Assembly: GCA_019509785.1 (NCBI GenBank)
Contig: JAEKLQ010000032.1
Location: forward strand, 96,654 to 160,653
Reading direction: 5' to 3'
DNA length: 64,000 bases
Origin: Fibrobacterota bacterium
GTDB taxonomy: Bacteria; Fibrobacterota; Fibrobacteria; UBA11236
The notes under the pieces: generated by a model
The model's database searches: none
Told to the model about the DNA's origin: nothing
The model's input: only the letters and a program-made list of their open reading frames with translations
Program-made: the position numbers and the translations under genes
Shown here: piece after piece, positions 16,715-25,565 of the stretch
Numbering within the stretch: the stretch's first letter is position 1
Layout: each line of letters opens with the position of its first letter

Positions 16715-17470
16715 CTAGTCCGCGCTCGGTAACAGCAGGGTTACGCCCGTCAGTTTCCCGTCTTGCAGGGTAAGCGCTTCGCGGTTCTTCTGATCGATCT
16801 GGGCCAGGCGATGCTTGGACGATTCCTTCAACCGGCCCTTATCGTCCAGTAGGAGCTTGCGCTCGTTCTCGTTTATCATGGCCAGGGCGCCGGACCAGTT
16901 TTTCCGGTTTACCGCCGAGAAGAACTTGTTCACGGCGGACTTGAGCTGCGGGTCGTTCGGGTTTCCCGCGGAGGCGGCCATGGAAGCGGCCATATCGTCC
17001 TCCTGGGAGGGAGCGACGGCGGCCTCCGAAGCCATGGGGCCCTGGGGAGCGGCGGCGGCGCTCGGGGAAGAAGAATCCGGCACGCCGCTGCTTTCATTGG
17101 AAGCCATGTTCGCGGTGGCTTCGCCTTGTTTCAGGTTGGGCAGCAAGCCGTAGATGCCAGCGATATGGCCGTTCTCAACCCGCACGGCAGGGCTGCGGAT
17201 CAATCGTTGCAGAGGGAGGGCCATCAGCATTTTCTGCTTTTCGGGAGGCACGACGCCTCCCTCGAGCATGAGGGCCTTTTCCTCGGGCACCATGTAATCG
17301 ACGGCCTTGGTGAAGTTGCGCTTGGAAAGGGATTCCCCGAAACCGGTCAACAGTTCCAGCAAATCGTCCGACCGCGGTGCTTGGGAGACCTCTTTGTTCG
17401 AGGTGGCGCAAGCCACGAGCAATCCCATGGCGGCCGCCAATCCAATCCGAGATCTGGCGAATGTTTTCAT
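16715..17470 (-). CDS. Lipoprotein of unknown function
   Basis: Starting at ATG 17470 gives a 251-aa lipoprotein precursor (MKTFARSRIGLAAAMGLLVACATS; Cys21). A longer open frame runs upstream but lacks a signal. The mature protein has two similar segments, one before and one after an Ala/Ser/Pro-rich low-complexity linker. Each contains KRNFTKAVDYM...EKALML or RKNWSGALAMINENERKLLL, followed by LQDGKLTGV- or VENGHIAGI-type endings, suggesting an internal duplication. GGAAGGGG lies upstream of the start. The gene faces the protease gene across a 285-bp divergent region. I recognise no family. Confidence 0.75.
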   Translation of the reverse strand: MKTFARSRIGLAAAMGLLVACATSNKEVSQAPRSDDLLELLTGFGESLSKRNFTKAVDYMVPEEKALMLEGGVVPPEKQKMLMALPLQRLIRSPAVRVENGHIAGIYGLLPNLKQGEATANMASNESSGVPDSSSPSAAAAPQGPMASEAAVAPSQEDDMAASMAASAGNPNDPQLKSAVNKFFSAVNRKNWSGALAMINENERKLLLDDKGRLKESSKHRLAQIDQKNREALTLQDGKLTGVTLLLPSAD

Positions 17471-17738
17471 AAAATCGGAACCCCTTCCAATTCGGCCATC
17501 GCGGTAAAACGGCCGCATTTTCAGCCCATAATATAGCCTCATAACCCCGGAAGCGGGCCGCATTTTAGCCGCGGCCCTCGCTTGTGGCAAGCGTTCGATT
17601 TCGATCGAAATTGGGTACTTCGGGTTCCCTCCCAAGTTCCGGCAATGCCGCAAGAGGTTAAAACCCTTAACCTCTCCCAATGGTCCAACTTCGCCCGATT
17701 TGCGATATTCGGATGGGGCCTTTTCCGCGGCCCCGGGA

Positions 17739-17744
17739 TATACT
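17739..17744 (+). promoter_or_regulatory. Candidate -10 element for the subtilisin-like protease gene
   Basis: TATACT lies 11 nt before ATG 17756 and no Shine-Dalgarno sequence is visible. This supports the chosen start and a very short 5' leader. Confidence 0.35.
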
Positions 17745-17755
17745 TTTCCAACGGG

Positions 17756-20134
17756 ATGGGGATTCTGGTGTCGGTACGTATCGCCGGGCTTTGGGCAGCC
17801 GGTATGGGAATGGCTTGGGCCGGAACGGCTTCGCGTATTCCTTGGGTTCCTAAGATTTCCCATCAACCGATTCCGGCCGTTTCCGCGCCTTTCCTTTGGG
17901 GCTCCTTCGGTATCGATGGGCCCCGTCTGGCCGCCTTCAAGGCCTTAACCGCGCATATGCATATGGACTCGACCCGGCACTGGGAGGTCCGGAACGGCCG
18001 CTTGTGCATCTCATACGACTTGATGCAGGACCTGGCCGGCGGGAAATTGTCGCCCGGCGAGGGCCATCTGGGCGAAAAGCTGGCCGAGGCGTTGGCCGGT
18101 AAAGGCTTGGCATTGGAAGCCCCCGCTTCCGCGCATGCCCAGTACCTACCCGGGGACGAGCAAGTGCTCGCCGCCCCGCAATGGGCCATCCATAACACCG
18201 GGGTCACCGTACAGGGGCTGGCGGCGCAGGCGGGAATCGATGTTAACATCGAAAAGGTATGGGACAAGTTCTCGGGCAGCGATTCGCTGGTCATGGCGGA
18301 CGTGGATGCGGGATTCGATTTCAATCATCCCGATTTGAAAGGCCGCAATTGGATCAACGCTGCCGAGGCCCATGGGAAGCCCGGCGTCGATGACGATGGC
18401 AACGGCTACGTGGACGATTCGATCGGCTGGGACTTCGTCGATAACGACAATTATCCCCTGGACGTGCATGGGCACGGGACCATCACCAGTTCGGTGATGG
18501 CCGCCGGATTCGACAACCAGATCGGCATCGCGGGGGCCTTGGCCCACGCGCGTATCATGCCCATCCGGGTTTTGGACGCCAGCGGTCATGGGGACGAGGC
18601 CGTGATCGCCAAGGGCATCCAATACGCGGTGCGCAATGGGGCCAAGGCCATCAATTTCAGCATCGGCGGCAGCGCCGACAACGCGGCGATGAAGGCCGCC
18701 TTCCAGGCCGCGCAAACCGCGGGCGTCCCGATCATAGTCGCGGCCGGCAACGACAGCATCGATCTGAACCTCCATCCTACGTATCCTGCGAGTTACCCTT
18801 TCAATAACATCATCGTCGTGGCCTCCCACGGCCCCGGGGGGCTTCTCAGCCACTTTTCCAATTGGGGGCATACCACGGTCCATTTGGCCGCGCCCGGTGA
18901 GTTCATTACCACTTGTTCCATGCCCGATCCCCTTTATCCTTGGGGTTCGTATTTCGAGACCGATACCATCGGATGGGATACCGTGGGCTCGTGGAGGCTC
19001 ACCAAGGTCGCGCCTTTAGAGCGGGCCCAATCCCTCGAATGGGTCGGCGGGGCCAACGCCTCCATCACGACCCTGGATACCCTGGATCTGCGGGGCATCA
19101 AGGGCGGCGTCCTCATGTTCCGCGAGGACTTCAAGGCCGCGAACAAGTATGATGCCTTGATTCTCGAGTACAACAAGGTCGATAGCAGCAATTGGAGTAC
19201 GCTTGCCGTCTACGGGGGCCAGGTATCCGGGAGCAGCTACCAATCCTTCGCCTTGGGCGATGTGGACGGTTCCCGTTTCCGCTTGCGTTTCCGCACCTCC
19301 CTATCCAACCTGTTCTCGCCTACCGGACGCTCGTTGAAGGTGGATGAAATCCTGCTAAAGATCCCCAATCAGGATCCGGCGGCGGAACATGGCTATCATC
19401 ATTACGATGGTACTTCGGTGGCGGCCCCTTATGTTACCGCCTACGTTGGGCTCTTGCGCCTGGCTTGCGATCGGATGGGAGTTCCCTTTTCCAGGGACCG
19501 CGTCCTGGCCGGAGTGGATACCATGGCTTCCCTGGCAGGCAAGGTCGCTACGGGCGGCCGCTTGGATATGTATAAGGGCTTGCAATTCTACCTGGAGAAC
19601 CTGCCGAGCCTCCGCGTAACCGACTCCACTACTTTGGCCTGGAAGGCGGGGAACCAGGTGGAATATTCCCTTTCCGTCGATCCGCTGGGACAGGCCCCCT
19701 ACACTTACTCGGTGCTCGGCCTTCCTTCCGGCGTGGGGATCGATGGCGCGGGCAAACTCATCTGGACCCCCACTGACGCCCAAGCGGGATCCTACGTGAT
19801 GCGATTCGTCGCCGAGGGGCCGACCACCCTGCGAAGCCTTCTCACCATAAAAGTCGATCCCGCCGATCCCAACCCGGTCCCGATCGCCCGCTTCCCGGCC
19901 GTCGCGCGCGAATGGATGCTGGGAGGGCGGGCTTTCCGCTTTCCGCCCGGTATGGAGTCCGGCCGGCACCTGATCGAAATCTCCGCCGTTGATGCGGCAG
20001 GGCGCGTTACCCTCCTTACCAGGAAATGGATGGAAGCCCCGGCCTTGGGCGCGGCGCCGTCCCTGGCCTCCCTCACCGCCGGTTTCCATGGATGGCGGGT
20101 GCGCGCGGACGGAATCTTCCTGACCGCCCGTTGA
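17756..20134 (+). CDS. Secreted subtilisin-like (S8) serine protease with beta-sandwich insertion and Ig-like domain
   Basis: From ATG 17756 the product is 792 aa with a signal-like N-terminus (IAGLWAAGMGMAWAGTA). The catalytic triad is visible: Asp184 in VMADVDAGFD, His240 in HGHGT and Ser554 in DGTSVAAP, with the oxyanion Asn332 in VAAGND. The 222-residue gap between Asn332 and Ser554 is far longer than in simple subtilisins. It holds a beta-sandwich-like insert (SLEWVGGANAS to KVDEILLKI) reminiscent of MAM/jelly-roll modules. A putative Ig domain (YTYSVLGLPSGVGIDGAGKL) follows the protease. Extracellular proteolysis is inferred. Neighbours are envelope genes. Confidence 0.88.
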   Translation: MGILVSVRIAGLWAAGMGMAWAGTASRIPWVPKISHQPIPAVSAPFLWGSFGIDGPRLAAFKALTAHMHMDSTRHWEVRNGRLCISYDLMQDLAGGKLSPGEGHLGEKLAEALAGKGLALEAPASAHAQYLPGDEQVLAAPQWAIHNTGVTVQGLAAQAGIDVNIEKVWDKFSGSDSLVMADVDAGFDFNHPDLKGRNWINAAEAHGKPGVDDDGNGYVDDSIGWDFVDNDNYPLDVHGHGTITSSVMAAGFDNQIGIAGALAHARIMPIRVLDASGHGDEAVIAKGIQYAVRNGAKAINFSIGGSADNAAMKAAFQAAQTAGVPIIVAAGNDSIDLNLHPTYPASYPFNNIIVVASHGPGGLLSHFSNWGHTTVHLAAPGEFITTCSMPDPLYPWGSYFETDTIGWDTVGSWRLTKVAPLERAQSLEWVGGANASITTLDTLDLRGIKGGVLMFREDFKAANKYDALILEYNKVDSSNWSTLAVYGGQVSGSSYQSFALGDVDGSRFRLRFRTSLSNLFSPTGRSLKVDEILLKIPNQDPAAEHGYHHYDGTSVAAPYVTAYVGLLRLACDRMGVPFSRDRVLAGVDTMASLAGKVATGGRLDMYKGLQFYLENLPSLRVTDSTTLAWKAGNQVEYSLSVDPLGQAPYTYSVLGLPSGVGIDGAGKLIWTPTDAQAGSYVMRFVAEGPTTLRSLLTIKVDPADPNPVPIARFPAVAREWMLGGRAFRFPPGMESGRHLIEISAVDAAGRVTLLTRKWMEAPALGAAPSLASLTAGFHGWRVRADGIFLTAR

Positions 20135-20287
20135 CCGGGAGACGGTTTCCGGGCGGTTGCCATGGAAAGCGTTTATTTTACAAAGGAACAGACCCGGATT
20201 TAGTTTTCCGTATTTCGGGAGCGACTACTGTATTCCACGACAGGTCCTGCTTTTCTACTGACCAAAAAAGACGGAGAGTTCCTGCGG

Positions 20288-21529
20288 GTGCTCGCCAGCA
20301 TCCTGGTCGTGGTAGCTCACTGCGTGCACGTATGGGTCGAAGGCTTCGCCGTCCATCGCGAATTCCTCTCGCTCTCCTTCCTTTCCGCGGTGCTCGATCA
20401 GCTCACCCGTTTCACCGTTCCGCTTTTCTTCTTCCTGTCCGGTTTCGGGCTAACGCTCCAGCTTCGTGACGGACCTTTACGGCTGCGGGAGTACTACCGA
20501 TACCGGCTGTCCAAGATCCTGGCGCCTTTTCTGATCTGGTCGCTTCTCACCGCTTTCCGCCACCAGGAATTCATCCTGGGCATGCCTTGGGCATCCGATC
20601 CGCGCGCCGCCGGCCTCCTCTTCCTGCGTTTCCTGCTTCTGGACGGTTTCGATTACCAATATTATTTCGTCATCGTCATTTTCCAGTTTTACCTGGTTTA
20701 TCCCCTGCTGTATAAGCTCGGGCGATCCCGATTATTCATGGCCCTTTTCCTGGTGCTCCATCTGGCCCTCATGTCCCCGGTCGAAACCTACCTGCAACTC
20801 GCGGGGATACAGCTGCCCAATATCCACCCCAATCTCCTGGCATTCCATTGGCTCTATTGCTTCGCCGGCATGCATGCGGCGTGGAACAAGGATTTCCTCA
20901 TCGGGTCGGTGGGCCGCTGGAGCGGGCGGAAAATCGTGGGATTCTGGTTGGCGACCTTGGCCCTGATGATCGGGGAATTCCTGGGCAATATCTGGAACGA
21001 GAAGGGGCTTTCCGATACCGATCATTTCAATCGCTGGTCCGTGGTGCTCTATTGCCTTTCCTCCCTGATCCTTTTCATGAAGTACAAGTCCATCCTGGCG
21101 GCTCGCGTGTACGATTCCCCGTTCGGGCGCTTCTTGTTTTCCCACGTAGCGCCTTTCACGTTTTTCGTATACCTGGCGCATACCCACGTTTTGCGTTTGG
21201 TGGACTACCTGCTCTGGGAGGTCACCATCTTCGACTACCTGAACCGCATTCTGCTGGTGGTCGCCGGATCGTATCTGTTGGCCTGGACCACCCAATGGCT
21301 GTTGGAGGATTTCCCCCGCTTACGGTTCTACTTGGGTCTTCCCAAGAAACCGATCGTGGACTGGTCCAGGGTCCCGGGCGCCCGGCTTTTCCGCCTGCGC
21401 GTGGCGCAGACAGGAAGGGATTCCGGTCGCGCCGCTTCCATGCAAGCCGGTCCCATGGCGGGGCATCCCGCGCAATCGGGCCAGGCCGCCTTGAGCCGAA
21501 GGCTCTCTTCCGATCATCCCGCGGTTTAA
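20288..21529 (+). CDS. Acyltransferase-3 family membrane protein
   Basis: The 413-aa product has about ten hydrophobic helices and begins LASILVVVAHCVHVWV, the conserved first helix with the active-site-like histidine of the acyltransferase-3 family, which O-acylates surface sugars or lipids. Other marks are VPLFFFLSGFGLTL and RYRLSKILAPFLIWSLL. No ATG opens this frame. GTG 20288 has GGAGAG about 9 nt upstream and is the only standard start. The homologous region seems to extend slightly upstream (KKDGEFLR), so CTG initiation cannot be ruled out. The last 60 residues are an unconserved basic tail. Confidence 0.85.
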   Translation: MLASILVVVAHCVHVWVEGFAVHREFLSLSFLSAVLDQLTRFTVPLFFFLSGFGLTLQLRDGPLRLREYYRYRLSKILAPFLIWSLLTAFRHQEFILGMPWASDPRAAGLLFLRFLLLDGFDYQYYFVIVIFQFYLVYPLLYKLGRSRLFMALFLVLHLALMSPVETYLQLAGIQLPNIHPNLLAFHWLYCFAGMHAAWNKDFLIGSVGRWSGRKIVGFWLATLALMIGEFLGNIWNEKGLSDTDHFNRWSVVLYCLSSLILFMKYKSILAARVYDSPFGRFLFSHVAPFTFFVYLAHTHVLRLVDYLLWEVTIFDYLNRILLVVAGSYLLAWTTQWLLEDFPRLRFYLGLPKKPIVDWSRVPGARLFRLRVAQTGRDSGRAASMQAGPMAGHPAQSGQAALSRRLSSDHPAV

Positions 21530-21577
21530 TCGGGACCTTCAGGAACTTTAGGCCCTTTAAAATGGGGCCCATAAAAT

Positions 21578-21607
21578 AAGAACGGCGGCCGGGTGGCCGC
21601 CGTTCTT
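21578..21607. terminator. Strong bidirectional intrinsic terminator
   Basis: A perfect 13-bp stem (AAGAACGGCGGCC / GGCCGCCGTTCTT) with a 4-nt loop lies between the convergent acyltransferase and CHIPPGNP-repeat genes, with A/T at both flanks. Confidence 0.85.
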
Positions 21608-21628
21608 TACTTCAATCCGAGAGTGGAA

Positions 21629-22264
21629 TCAGAAGTGGAGTCCGCCGCCGGTAGTCGAGGTATCGGTCGGGGGAGTGCCGCCGGTTCCGCCGTCATGGGA
21701 CGTATCGTGGCCGGAGTTACCGCCAGAGTGGCCGTTCCCGCTGCCGCAATCCACCGACATGGCGGGAGTGGTCTCGGCCTTGCAGGTGCCGAGATAATCG
21801 CCATGGGCGAGATGGGCCTTCACCGCCGCCGCGCCCACCACGATGGTATGCGCATTGGCCGGGTTTCCCGGGGGGATGTGGCAAATTGCGACCTTACCGC
21901 CGGAGCGGTCAAGGGCAAGCCCATCATGGGACGCGCTTGTGCCGGGATTGTCCGAGCAGGGTTTGGCTGCGGGAGGCATATCCTTGCAAGCGCCTAGCTT
22001 GTCGCCATGGGCGAGATGGGCCTTCACGGCGGGATTGCCGACCGTGATGGTATGGGCATTGGCAGGATTTCCGGGCGGGATGTGGCAGATGGTGGTCTTA
22101 CCGACCCCACCCCCATGATCGGAGGAGTCCGCCGAACCGCTTTGGCTCATGGCCAGGGTTGCATTGCTTTGCGAGGAGTCCGTGGGGTTCATACAGCCCA
22201 GCATCCAGACGGTGCCTACCGCTCCGGTGAGGGTCAATAGGGATTGCGCGCGTCCCTTAATCAT
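21629..22264 (-). CDS. Lipoprotein with two CHIPPGNPANAHTI repeats
   Basis: ATG 22264 gives a 211-aa lipoprotein precursor (SLLTLTGAVGTVWMLGCMNP). Two nearly identical repeats of about 35 residues follow. Each reads ICHIPPGNPANAHTI(T/V)VG, then AVKAHLAHGD and LG(A/T)C, and they are separated by about 30 residues. Conserved Cys and His residues in each repeat could bind metal or form disulfides, but this is inference. The tail is Gly/Ser/His/Asp-rich. The motif occurs in many extracellular bacterial proteins of unknown function. The gene is divergent from the VWA-domain gene and ends at a strong shared terminator. Confidence 0.75.
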   Translation of the reverse strand: MIKGRAQSLLTLTGAVGTVWMLGCMNPTDSSQSNATLAMSQSGSADSSDHGGGVGKTTICHIPPGNPANAHTITVGNPAVKAHLAHGDKLGACKDMPPAAKPCSDNPGTSASHDGLALDRSGGKVAICHIPPGNPANAHTIVVGAAAVKAHLAHGDYLGTCKAETTPAMSVDCGSGNGHSGGNSGHDTSHDGGTGGTPPTDTSTTGGGLHF

Positions 22265-22299
22265 TGAGTGAAGACCTTCCTGCCAAGGAATGGACATAA

Positions 22300-22366
22300 T
22301 GTAACCCCGAAGGGAATCTTATGCGAGAATATTCCCGTTGCAATGCCGAATAGATTCGGGTTTTTT
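22300..22366 (+). ncRNA. Candidate small RNA or 5' leader with two hairpins and U-run
   Basis: In the divergent region a short segment has a first stem (GGGAAT 22312-22317 with ATTCCC 22331-22336) and a second compact hairpin (CCGAA / TTCGG, loop TAGA, 22346-22359) followed by GTTTTTT. That second element looks like an intrinsic terminator, yet no coding region precedes it on this strand. A weak CATAAT at 22295-22300 could be its -10. It could be a small RNA or an attenuated leader of the VWA gene. Confidence 0.35.
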
Positions 22367-22500
22367 CATCCCGTAATAGGCAATTTGAGGACCGATGGTA
22401 CAACTGGCGCATTGGAACGCGCAGTTCCGCTTCCCGGGAATACGTCGCGAAAAGCTGCGTTCCTGACGCGTATAAGTTATGCCGTATCCTTAGGAGCATC

Positions 22501-25248
22501 ATGCCCGCATTCGCGCTTTCCCGCCTTCGCTTCCCGATTGCATCCGCTTTCATTACCCTGGCGCTATCCTCGGGGTTGGCCGGACGGGCCGCGGCCCAGA
22601 GCGAAACCGGTCGCATTTGCGAGGTGAAACCCGTGTTGCGATGCCTGGATAAATCGAAGATCGAAGGCGATACCCTTTACGTTCCGCTGGATGCGGCCGC
22701 CATCCGCAGCGACGGATTCCTCATCTGCGACAGTTCGTACAATTACACCACCGCTCCCGACATCGTTCTCATCATGGACAATACCGCGTCCATGGACAGC
22801 ATCCAAACGGTGGATGGCGTCCCGCGCTACTGCGAATTCCCGGCTTCGGAAACCGAGGATCCCGGTTGCATCAGCGGCGATCCCCACAAGCTGCGCGGCC
22901 CCGCCCTGCGGACCTTCCTGGATAGCGCGTTGGTAAAGGGCGGTAAGGGCATCAACGTAGGCATCGTCCTATTCTCTTCGCAAGCCGATTCGGTTTCGGA
23001 CAAGTTGACGCCCCTGACTTCCGCCAGTGTCGACTCCATCAAGTCCTCCATCGTAATGAAAGCGCATCTGGGAGGAACCAACTATCATGTCGCCTTCACC
23101 GAGGCGCGCCGCCTGCTGGCCCAATCGCGCAAGCCCAAGGACGAGCAATTCATCATCTTCGTCTCGGACGGGCGGCCCAACCTTCCCGTGAGCAATCCGT
23201 ACCTGTACAAGCAGTATTGGGACAGCCTTCCGGTGGTGCACAGCATTTACCTCGGGGACAATGAAGCCAACTTCAAGGACATGCAGGACATTTCCGATCA
23301 TACCCATGGGACGTTCTTCCATATCCGCGATGTCGGCGCCTTGGCCAGCTACCTGACCAACGATCTCGCCAAGCAACTGTTCCGCCGCGCCACGCCTACC
23401 CTAACGACGGTTCGTAATCTGACGGATTCGGTCGTGTTCCAGGTGGATGCGGCGCACCATGCGGCCCTGCCGGACTCGGGGGCGTACACCCTGCAGATGC
23501 CCGGCCCCTTGGAGTTGGTTAAAGGGGTGAACGACATCCTCGTCAAGACCGAGTACGGATACGGGGGTACTACCCAGGACGTGCATTTCTCCATCGTCCG
23601 CGCCGTCGCCCGGCCCGATGACCTCACTCTGCAGCAGTCCTGCCGCGCCCTGCCCGAGCTCCTGGTCTACAACAACAAGGGCGATACGCTCAACCTGTCC
23701 GGGAAGCCATACACCATCAACGATACCGCGGTGCGCTATAGCCTGACCACCAACGTCTCCCTGGACTCGTTCAACGTGCTGATCCAGACGCAGAGCGCCG
23801 CCACCTCCCAGAAGGATCTCGAAGCGGTGCTGAATACCGCCGCCAACAAAAAAGATTCCACCTGGACCGGCTCACGGCCATTCGAGCATCAGACCGTCGA
23901 TAAGCATCCCGGGGACGGCAAGCTGCAGGTCGATCATGGCGAGACGATTATCCTTTCCTACCACAATCCGTATATCCGGGAAGACAGCGCCAGCGCGCGC
24001 GTGCGCGTGAAGTACGGGCCCGATTTCGACAAGGCCGCCTACCGGGATCTGAACGGCGACGGGCGCATCGAAACGGTGACCATCCGCTTCCTGGACGCCC
24101 TGCCTGTCCTGCCCGCCAAACTGGGATTCAAGATCGTGGATGCGACCGGGGCAAGCGCCGAACGCACGGCCACAGGCGGGGAAATCAAGTTCGCCCCTGC
24201 CGCGGGCGGAGGCGACGATCATAACTCCCTCATCGTTACCCTCTCGAACCCGTTCCCCTTCGGGATGACCTCGGTGGCCAACGCCGATTCCTCCGGGCAT
24301 ACCTACCGCCAAGCGGACATTCCCATGGTCGACGCGACGTTCAGGGTGGACGATTCGGTGCCGCCGGTGATCGTATCCGCCGAGGTGACAACGGACAAAG
24401 CCACCAACCAGCCGAAGGTGGTTGTGACCTATTCGGAGCCGATCAATCTGGCTGAACCTTCCATTGAGCCGTTGGTCTTCAAACGGGACACTTTGGAATT
24501 CACCGGCAAGGATCTGCCCATCGCGAAAATGGAGAAGACCGATGCCCGCCATTGGACCTTCTGGATCCAATCCGGCACGGATTACAAACCCGTGGGCGGC
24601 GATTCGGTGGCGATCAACAACAACGGGGAGACCCGGGATGCGAACGGCATCGCGCCCAAGCGCAAACTGTTCGAACCCTTGTTCGGACCGGCTCCAGGCC
24701 AGAAAATCTCGGACTTCTACGTAACCTTCGCCAATGGTTCCCGGGGCAGTGGGGCCGCGGGTTCGGCCACCGTCAATAACGATGCCGTGTTCATCCCCGT
24801 CGACTCCAAAGGATATCCGGTTCCCGGCGATGCCAGCGCCGGAAAATGCCCGAGTTGCGCGGCCCAGGACAACGGCAACTTCGCGGGTTCGGTGATCCAC
24901 ATCCTCACCAAGCAGCCGGTGCATTACGACTTCACCATCTTCTCCAACCTGGGCCAGGTGGTGGTCCATGGCTCGGGAGACATCGGGGATGCGGACTTAA
25001 GCTTGCTCGATAAGATCGAAAGCGACTCGCATGATCCCAGCCAGACGCAATACGTGCAGCGCATCGTCTGGACCGGCCGCACCGACAATGGGGTAATGGC
25101 GGGCACCGGGGCCTACGTGCTCAAGGCCGTCTTCCATTATGAACGCAACCTCAAGACCGGAGCGCATGCTTCGGCGGAAACCAAGATCACCCGATTCGGT
25201 TTCATGCGCGCCTGCTGCCAGGCGTACAACGACAAGTGGTATTACTGA
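22501..25248 (+). CDS. Secreted von Willebrand factor A domain protein with C-terminal FlgD-like module
   Basis: The 915-aa product starts at ATG 22501 with AGGAG 5 nt upstream and has a signal peptide (ASAFITLALSSGLAGRAAAQ). The VWA domain spans about 85-290. Its MIDAS-like motif is DNTASM (DxTxS rather than the classic DxSxS), followed by LGGTNY and IIFVSDGRPN. The central part is beta-rich, with an EF-hand-like DLNGDGRIETV calcium motif and Big_5-like segments. The last 120 residues (FTIFSNLGQVVVHGSG, then VWTGRTDNGVMAGTGAYVLKAVF) resemble FlgD-like tails. Surface adhesion or display is inferred. No neighbour reveals a substrate. Confidence 0.8.
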   Translation: MPAFALSRLRFPIASAFITLALSSGLAGRAAAQSETGRICEVKPVLRCLDKSKIEGDTLYVPLDAAAIRSDGFLICDSSYNYTTAPDIVLIMDNTASMDSIQTVDGVPRYCEFPASETEDPGCISGDPHKLRGPALRTFLDSALVKGGKGINVGIVLFSSQADSVSDKLTPLTSASVDSIKSSIVMKAHLGGTNYHVAFTEARRLLAQSRKPKDEQFIIFVSDGRPNLPVSNPYLYKQYWDSLPVVHSIYLGDNEANFKDMQDISDHTHGTFFHIRDVGALASYLTNDLAKQLFRRATPTLTTVRNLTDSVVFQVDAAHHAALPDSGAYTLQMPGPLELVKGVNDILVKTEYGYGGTTQDVHFSIVRAVARPDDLTLQQSCRALPELLVYNNKGDTLNLSGKPYTINDTAVRYSLTTNVSLDSFNVLIQTQSAATSQKDLEAVLNTAANKKDSTWTGSRPFEHQTVDKHPGDGKLQVDHGETIILSYHNPYIREDSASARVRVKYGPDFDKAAYRDLNGDGRIETVTIRFLDALPVLPAKLGFKIVDATGASAERTATGGEIKFAPAAGGGDDHNSLIVTLSNPFPFGMTSVANADSSGHTYRQADIPMVDATFRVDDSVPPVIVSAEVTTDKATNQPKVVVTYSEPINLAEPSIEPLVFKRDTLEFTGKDLPIAKMEKTDARHWTFWIQSGTDYKPVGGDSVAINNNGETRDANGIAPKRKLFEPLFGPAPGQKISDFYVTFANGSRGSGAAGSATVNNDAVFIPVDSKGYPVPGDASAGKCPSCAAQDNGNFAGSVIHILTKQPVHYDFTIFSNLGQVVVHGSGDIGDADLSLLDKIESDSHDPSQTQYVQRIVWTGRTDNGVMAGTGAYVLKAVFHYERNLKTGAHASAETKITRFGFMRACCQAYNDKWYY

Positions 25249-25323
25249 GCGGGAGAGCCTGAAAGACTAACGGCGCCCTGGAAAGGACGCCTAGTCGCCG
25301 GAGGCGCCTAGCGAAGGGGGGAA

Positions 25324-25410
25324 CGGAGATGGAGGGAGTCGAACCCCCGGACCGTTTTCACGGACTTCTGATTTCGAATCAGACGCAATAGACCACTCTG
25401 CCACATCTCC
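25324..25410 (-). tRNA. tRNA-Ser (anticodon CGA)
   Basis: Read on the minus strand, the 7-bp acceptor stem GGAGATG/CATCTCC, a D arm with GGCAGAGTGG, anticodon stem TCTGA/TCAGA with loop TTCGAAA (CGA), a long variable arm and GGTTCGACTCC in the T arm form a class II serine tRNA with discriminator G. CCA is not encoded. A 9-A tract (25423-25431) and a 7-G tract lie just upstream on the plus strand. Confidence 0.95.
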
Positions 25411-25565
25411 GGGGGGGAATTTAAAAAAAAATCCGCGGTTCTTGGAGCCGAGGGCCCGCAGGCGTATTTTCTGGCTTAGAAGCGTTGCATGGTCCTGAAC
25501 GGGACTCCGCTTCTCAACGAGCCAAGGGGCCCGTAGGCCCGGCAGCCCCCTGAAAAAGGACCCGC

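Noticed and set aside
16715..17866. Long upstream frame extension of the lipoprotein gene to 17866
   Set aside because: The signal peptide and lipobox start at 17470, and the extension runs opposite the protease gene start.
25411..25431. Homopolymer tracts (7 G, 9 A) upstream of tRNA-Ser as a phase-variable switch
   Set aside because: They do not lie within a coding region or at promoter spacing that I can support.
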